Source of the DNA: Methylobacterium jeotgali
GTDB lineage: Bacteria > Pseudomonadota > Alphaproteobacteria > Rhizobiales > Beijerinckiaceae
Assembly: GCF_022179345.1 (NCBI RefSeq)
Contig: NZ_BPQR01000003.1
Coordinates: 1 to 64,000, forward strand
DNA length: 64,000 bases
Direction of reading: 5' to 3'
Shown in pieces: positions 61,767-64,000 of this stretch. The notes below the pieces were generated by a model, which made no database searches, had not been told where the DNA came from, and was given only the letters and a program-made list of their open reading frames with translations. The position numbers and the translations under genes are program-made. Position 1 is the first letter of the stretch; the number at the start of each line of letters is the position of its first letter.

Positions 61767-63110
61767 TCAGGCCCGCTCGCCAGCGAGCCGCCGGGCCGCC
61801 CGCTCCCGCCCGATGAGCGGCAGCAGCGCCGAGAGGTCGGGCCCGTGGTCGAGGCCCGTCAGGGCGAGGCGCAGCGGCATGAACAGGGCGCGGCCCTTGG
61901 CGCCCGTCCACTCGCGGACCGCGTTCGTCCAGGCCTTCCAGGTCTCGCCGTCCCAGGGCTCCGGCGGCAGCAGCGCGCCGGCCGCCTCCGCCAGCGCCGG
62001 GTCGGCGATCGCCGGGTCGATCGGCCCGGCCACCACCGCCCACCACGGGGCGGCGTCGGAGACCTTCACAAGGTTCGCCCGCACGGCCCCCCAGAAGGTG
62101 TCGGCGAGGGCCTCCGGCACACCGATCTCAGCGAGGCGGCCGTGCACCGCCTCCGCCGGCATCTCGTGGACGAGGCGAGCATTGAGCGTGTCGAGCTCCG
62201 CGGGATCGAAGCGGGCCGGGGCGCGGGAGATGTGCGAGAGGTCGACGAGGCCGGCGAGCTCGTCGAGCCCCGCCAGCGGCCGCACCGCCTCGGCGGAACC
62301 GGTCAGCACGGCGAGCGAGCGGATCGCGGCGGGCTCGTAGCCGGCCTCACGCAGGGAGCGGAGGGCGAGGTGGCCGAGGCGCTTCGAGAGCCCCTCGCCG
62401 CCGGCATCGGTCAGCAGGTTGTGGTGCCCGAAGACGGGCACCGGGCTGCCGAGCGCCTCGAAGAGCTGCACCTGCACGCCGGTGTTGGTGACGTGGTCCT
62501 CGCCGCGGATGACGTGGGTGATCCCGGTCTCGGCGTCGTCCACCACGGAGGGCAGCGTGTAGAGGTAGCTGCCGTCCTCGCGGATCAGCACCGGATCGGA
62601 GAGGGATGCGCAGTCGACATGGGCCGGCCCGCGCACGAGGTCGTCCCATTCCACGGTGCGGTGGTCGAGAAGGAAGCGCCAGTGCGGCCGCCGCCCCTGC
62701 GCTTCGAGGGCGACGCGCTCCTCCGGAGTCAGAGACAGGGCCGCCCGGTCATAGACGGGAGGCAGGCCGCGCCCGAGCTGCCGGCGGCGGCGGCGCTCCA
62801 GCTCCTCCGGCGTCTCGTAGCAGGGGTAGAGGCGCCCCACGGCCCGCAGCCGCTCGGCCGCCGCGTCGTAGAGCGCGCCCCGGTCCGACTGGCGCAGGAA
62901 CAGGTCCGGCTCGATCCCGAGCCAGGCGAGGTCCTCCCGCGCGGCGACGGCGAAGGCCTCCGTCGAGCGCTCCCGGTCGGTGTCGTCGAGGCGCAGCAGG
63001 AAGCGCCCGCCCCGCGCCCGCGCGAACAGGAAGTTGAGGAGCGCGGGCCGGGCGTTGCCGATATGCAGGTAGCCGGTCGGCGAGGGGGCGAAACGGACGA
63101 GCGGTGCCAT
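61767..63110 (-). CDS. gltX: Glutamyl-tRNA synthetase
   Basis: 447 residues. It charges tRNA-Glu (and in many alphaproteobacteria also tRNA-Gln, later amidated by GatCAB). HIGH region: '[20 protein letters not shown]'; KLSKR region: '[20 protein letters not shown]'. The anticodon-binding domain is complete at about residues 320-440. Length is shorter than GltX1 types (about 470) but full-length for the group, so it is a synthetase and not the truncated GluQ-RS (YadB, about 300). Alphaproteobacteria often have two gltX genes; which paralogue this is cannot be told. ATG at 63110. Confidence 0.93.
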   Translation of the reverse strand: MAPLVRFAPSPTGYLHIGNARPALLNFLFARARGGRFLLRLDDTDRERSTEAFAVAAREDLAWLGIEPDLFLRQSDRGALYDAAAERLRAVGRLYPCYETPEELERRRRRQLGRGLPPVYDRAALSLTPEERVALEAQGRRPHWRFLLDHRTVEWDDLVRGPAHVDCASLSDPVLIREDGSYLYTLPSVVDDAETGITHVIRGEDHVTNTGVQVQLFEALGSPVPVFGHHNLLTDAGGEGLSKRLGHLALRSLREAGYEPAAIRSLAVLTGSAEAVRPLAGLDELAGLVDLSHISRAPARFDPAELDTLNARLVHEMPAEAVHGRLAEIGVPEALADTFWGAVRANLVKVSDAAPWWAVVAGPIDPAIADPALAEAAGALLPPEPWDGETWKAWTNAVREWTGAKGRALFMPLRLALTGLDHGPDLSALLPLIGRERAARRLAGERA

Positions 63111-63212
63111 GGCGCGTGTCCTAGCGCATCTTCGGGCGCGGTGCGGGAGATTTCCCCCGCGACACCTGCCCTTGACGGCGCCGCGTCGGCGGCCCTAGAA
63201 GGCCGGCGGTCC

Positions 63213-63287
63213 GGGTGCGTAGCTCAGCGGGAGAGCATTCGCTTCACACGCGAAGGGTCACAGGTTCGATCCCTGTCGCGCCCACCA
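63213..63287 (+). tRNA. tRNA-Val (anticodon CAC)
   Basis: A complete cloverleaf of 75 bases. The acceptor stem pairs GGGTGCG with CGCGCCC (one G-U). The D arm is GCTCAGCGGGAGAGC. The anticodon stem TTCGC/GCGAA encloses the loop TTCACAC, giving anticodon CAC. The T arm contains GGTTCGATCCC. Discriminator A and an encoded CCA end the gene. Confidence 0.95.
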
Positions 63288-63310
63288 TTTACCTTCGGAA
63301 ACCAAATCAC

Positions 63311-63334
63311 CGTCCGGATGCGACATACCGGACG
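63311..63334. promoter_or_regulatory. Inverted repeat upstream of the membrane fusion protein gene
   Basis: CGTCCGG and CCGGACG are separated by ten bases. It lies 24 bases after the tRNA and 82 bases before the fusion protein ATG. It could end the tRNA transcript or be an operator for a local repressor; no repressor gene is visible in the window. A GTATAC-containing element follows at 63356. Confidence 0.35.
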
Positions 63335-63415
63335 TGACGGCCGTCCCCTCCCCCGTGGTATACGATCGACAGCGAGGGCGCCCGGCGCCCGCGGCCGGGG
63401 GCACACGCGAAACCG

Positions 63416-64000
63416 ATGAAGGTGCACGGCGACGGCCACGACATCCCGCCTCCGCCGCGCAAGCGTGGCTTCGTGCTCGTCGGGCTCCTGCTCGCCGGGC
63501 TCGGCGCCTGGGGCGGCTACGGCCACTGGCAGCGCAGCAGCCTCGCCGCGGAGACGCAGCGCAAGACCCGCGACTTCGTGCCGAGCCTGCGCACCGCCGC
63601 CGTGCAGCGGGTCGACGCGCCGATCGACCTGACGCTGCCCGGCGAGACCCAGGCCTTCGCCCGCGCCTCGATCTTCGCCCGCGCCACCGGCTACGTCGCC
63701 GAGCGGCGGGTCGACATCGGCAGCCGGGTCAAGGCCGGCGACGTGCTCATCCGCATCGCCGCGCCCGACCTCGACCAGGAGCTGGCCCAGGCGGAGGCGC
63801 GGATCGGCCAGCTCGACGCGCAGCTCCTCCAGGCCCGCGCCATGGTCGATCAGGCCCGCGCCAACGTGAACCTCGCCAACGTCACGAACAATCGCACCTC
63901 GACGCTCGCCGTGCAGGGCTGGGCCTCGCGCCAGAACGCCGACAACTCGCAGGCCGGGGTGCTGAGCCAGACGGCGAACCTCGCCTCGGCCGAGGCCGGG
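63416..64000 (+). CDS. RND efflux membrane fusion protein, N-terminal part (truncated by window edge)
   Basis: 195 codons are visible with no stop. After a short basic N-terminus ('PPPPRKRGFVLVGLLLAGLG') there is one membrane anchor (about residues 18-35), then 'LPGETQAFARASIFARATGY' and 'RRVDIGSRVKAGDVLIRIAA', the biotinyl-lipoyl-like domain of HlyD/AcrA proteins, followed by a coiled-coil hairpin ('AQAEARIGQLDAQLLQARAM'). The protein bridges an inner-membrane RND pump to an outer-membrane channel. The pump gene is expected to the right of the window. ATG at 63416. Confidence 0.9.
   Translation, partial: MKVHGDGHDIPPPPRKRGFVLVGLLLAGLGAWGGYGHWQRSSLAAETQRKTRDFVPSLRTAAVQRVDAPIDLTLPGETQAFARASIFARATGYVAERRVDIGSRVKAGDVLIRIAAPDLDQELAQAEARIGQLDAQLLQARAMVDQARANVNLANVTNNRTSTLAVQGWASRQNADNSQAGVLSQTANLASAEAG

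Noticed and set aside
63213..63287. tRNA-Val as an integration site of a genomic island
   Set aside because: No integrase, no repeated tRNA end and no change in composition nearby within the window.

Overview
The window is a high-G+C (about 70%) stretch of an alphaproteobacterial chromosome, most likely Methylobacterium/Methylorubrum (Methylobacteriaceae). The evidence is the gene order (pdxJ-acpS, rpsF-rpsR-DUF2232-rplI-dnaB, alr-radA-cvpA-purF), a small DHFR-fold protein that matches the dihydromethanopterin reductase DmrA of methylotrophs, a formyl-CoA transferase for oxalate use, and EcfG/NepR-type stress regulators. It is core chromosome. I found no prophage, insertion sequence, CRISPR array, rRNA or plasmid origin. 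One tRNA gene (Val, CAC) is present.

Layout. 1-1 kb: N-terminal part of a chemoreceptor. 1-5 kb (minus): rpsB-tsf translation pair, preceded by a methyltransferase and an RsuA-type pseudouridine synthase. 5.4-8 kb (minus): lepB-rnc-era. 8.1-11.3 kb: accessory block (SnoaL-like, OsmC, stand-alone PAS protein, frc) that separates lepB-rnc-era from acpS-pdxJ (11.3-12.4 kb). 12.6-20 kb: a small secreted protein, then the plus-strand run rpsF-rpsR-DUF2232-rplI-dnaB-alr-radA, with two GTTC-N7-GTTC boxes resembling alphaproteobacterial LexA sites ahead of dnaB and radA. 20-21.2 kb: two minus-strand genes in a lower-G+C patch. 21.4-26 kb: cvpA-purF-SDR-dmrA-carboxylate-amine ligase. 26-28.8 kb (minus): der, a TPR-like membrane protein and nnrU. 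29-31 kb: opgC plus a degenerate SGNH protein.

32.3-37.4 kb: a MoxY-like sensor kinase and LuxR-type regulator, followed by tenA, a Tat-exported DJ-1/PfpI protein and an APC permease. 37.8-42.8 kb (minus): metallo-beta-lactamase-fold hydrolase, L,D-transpeptidase and a very unusual degenerate ABC protein. 43-45.8 kb: glutamine amidotransferase, an ECF sigma factor with an N-terminal NepR-like segment, a DUF1236 protein and a separate NepR-like protein. 45.8-52.2 kb: mscL, psd-pssA (phosphatidylethanolamine synthesis), an Atm1-type ABC exporter and a LysM protein. 52.4-64 kb: LOG-family hydrolase, cysS, several secreted or envelope proteins (CreA, DUF2865, OmpA with proline-rich repeats), an MFS exporter, a CorC/HlyC-type CBS protein, gltX, tRNA-Val, and the start of an RND-type membrane fusion protein.

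How it fits together. Most genes serve translation (rpsB, tsf, rpsF, rpsR, rplI, gltX, cysS, era, rnc, der, RsuA), replication and repair (dnaB, radA), cell-wall or envelope building (alr, L,D-transpeptidase, LysM, OmpA, psd/pssA, opgC, mscL) and cofactors (pdxJ, acpS, tenA, dmrA). The parts least explained by standard annotation are the NepR-sigma fusion, the ABC protein with three ENI/LL-F/Y-G motifs and no Walker lysine, the degenerate SGNH partner of OpgC, and the putative SOS boxes.
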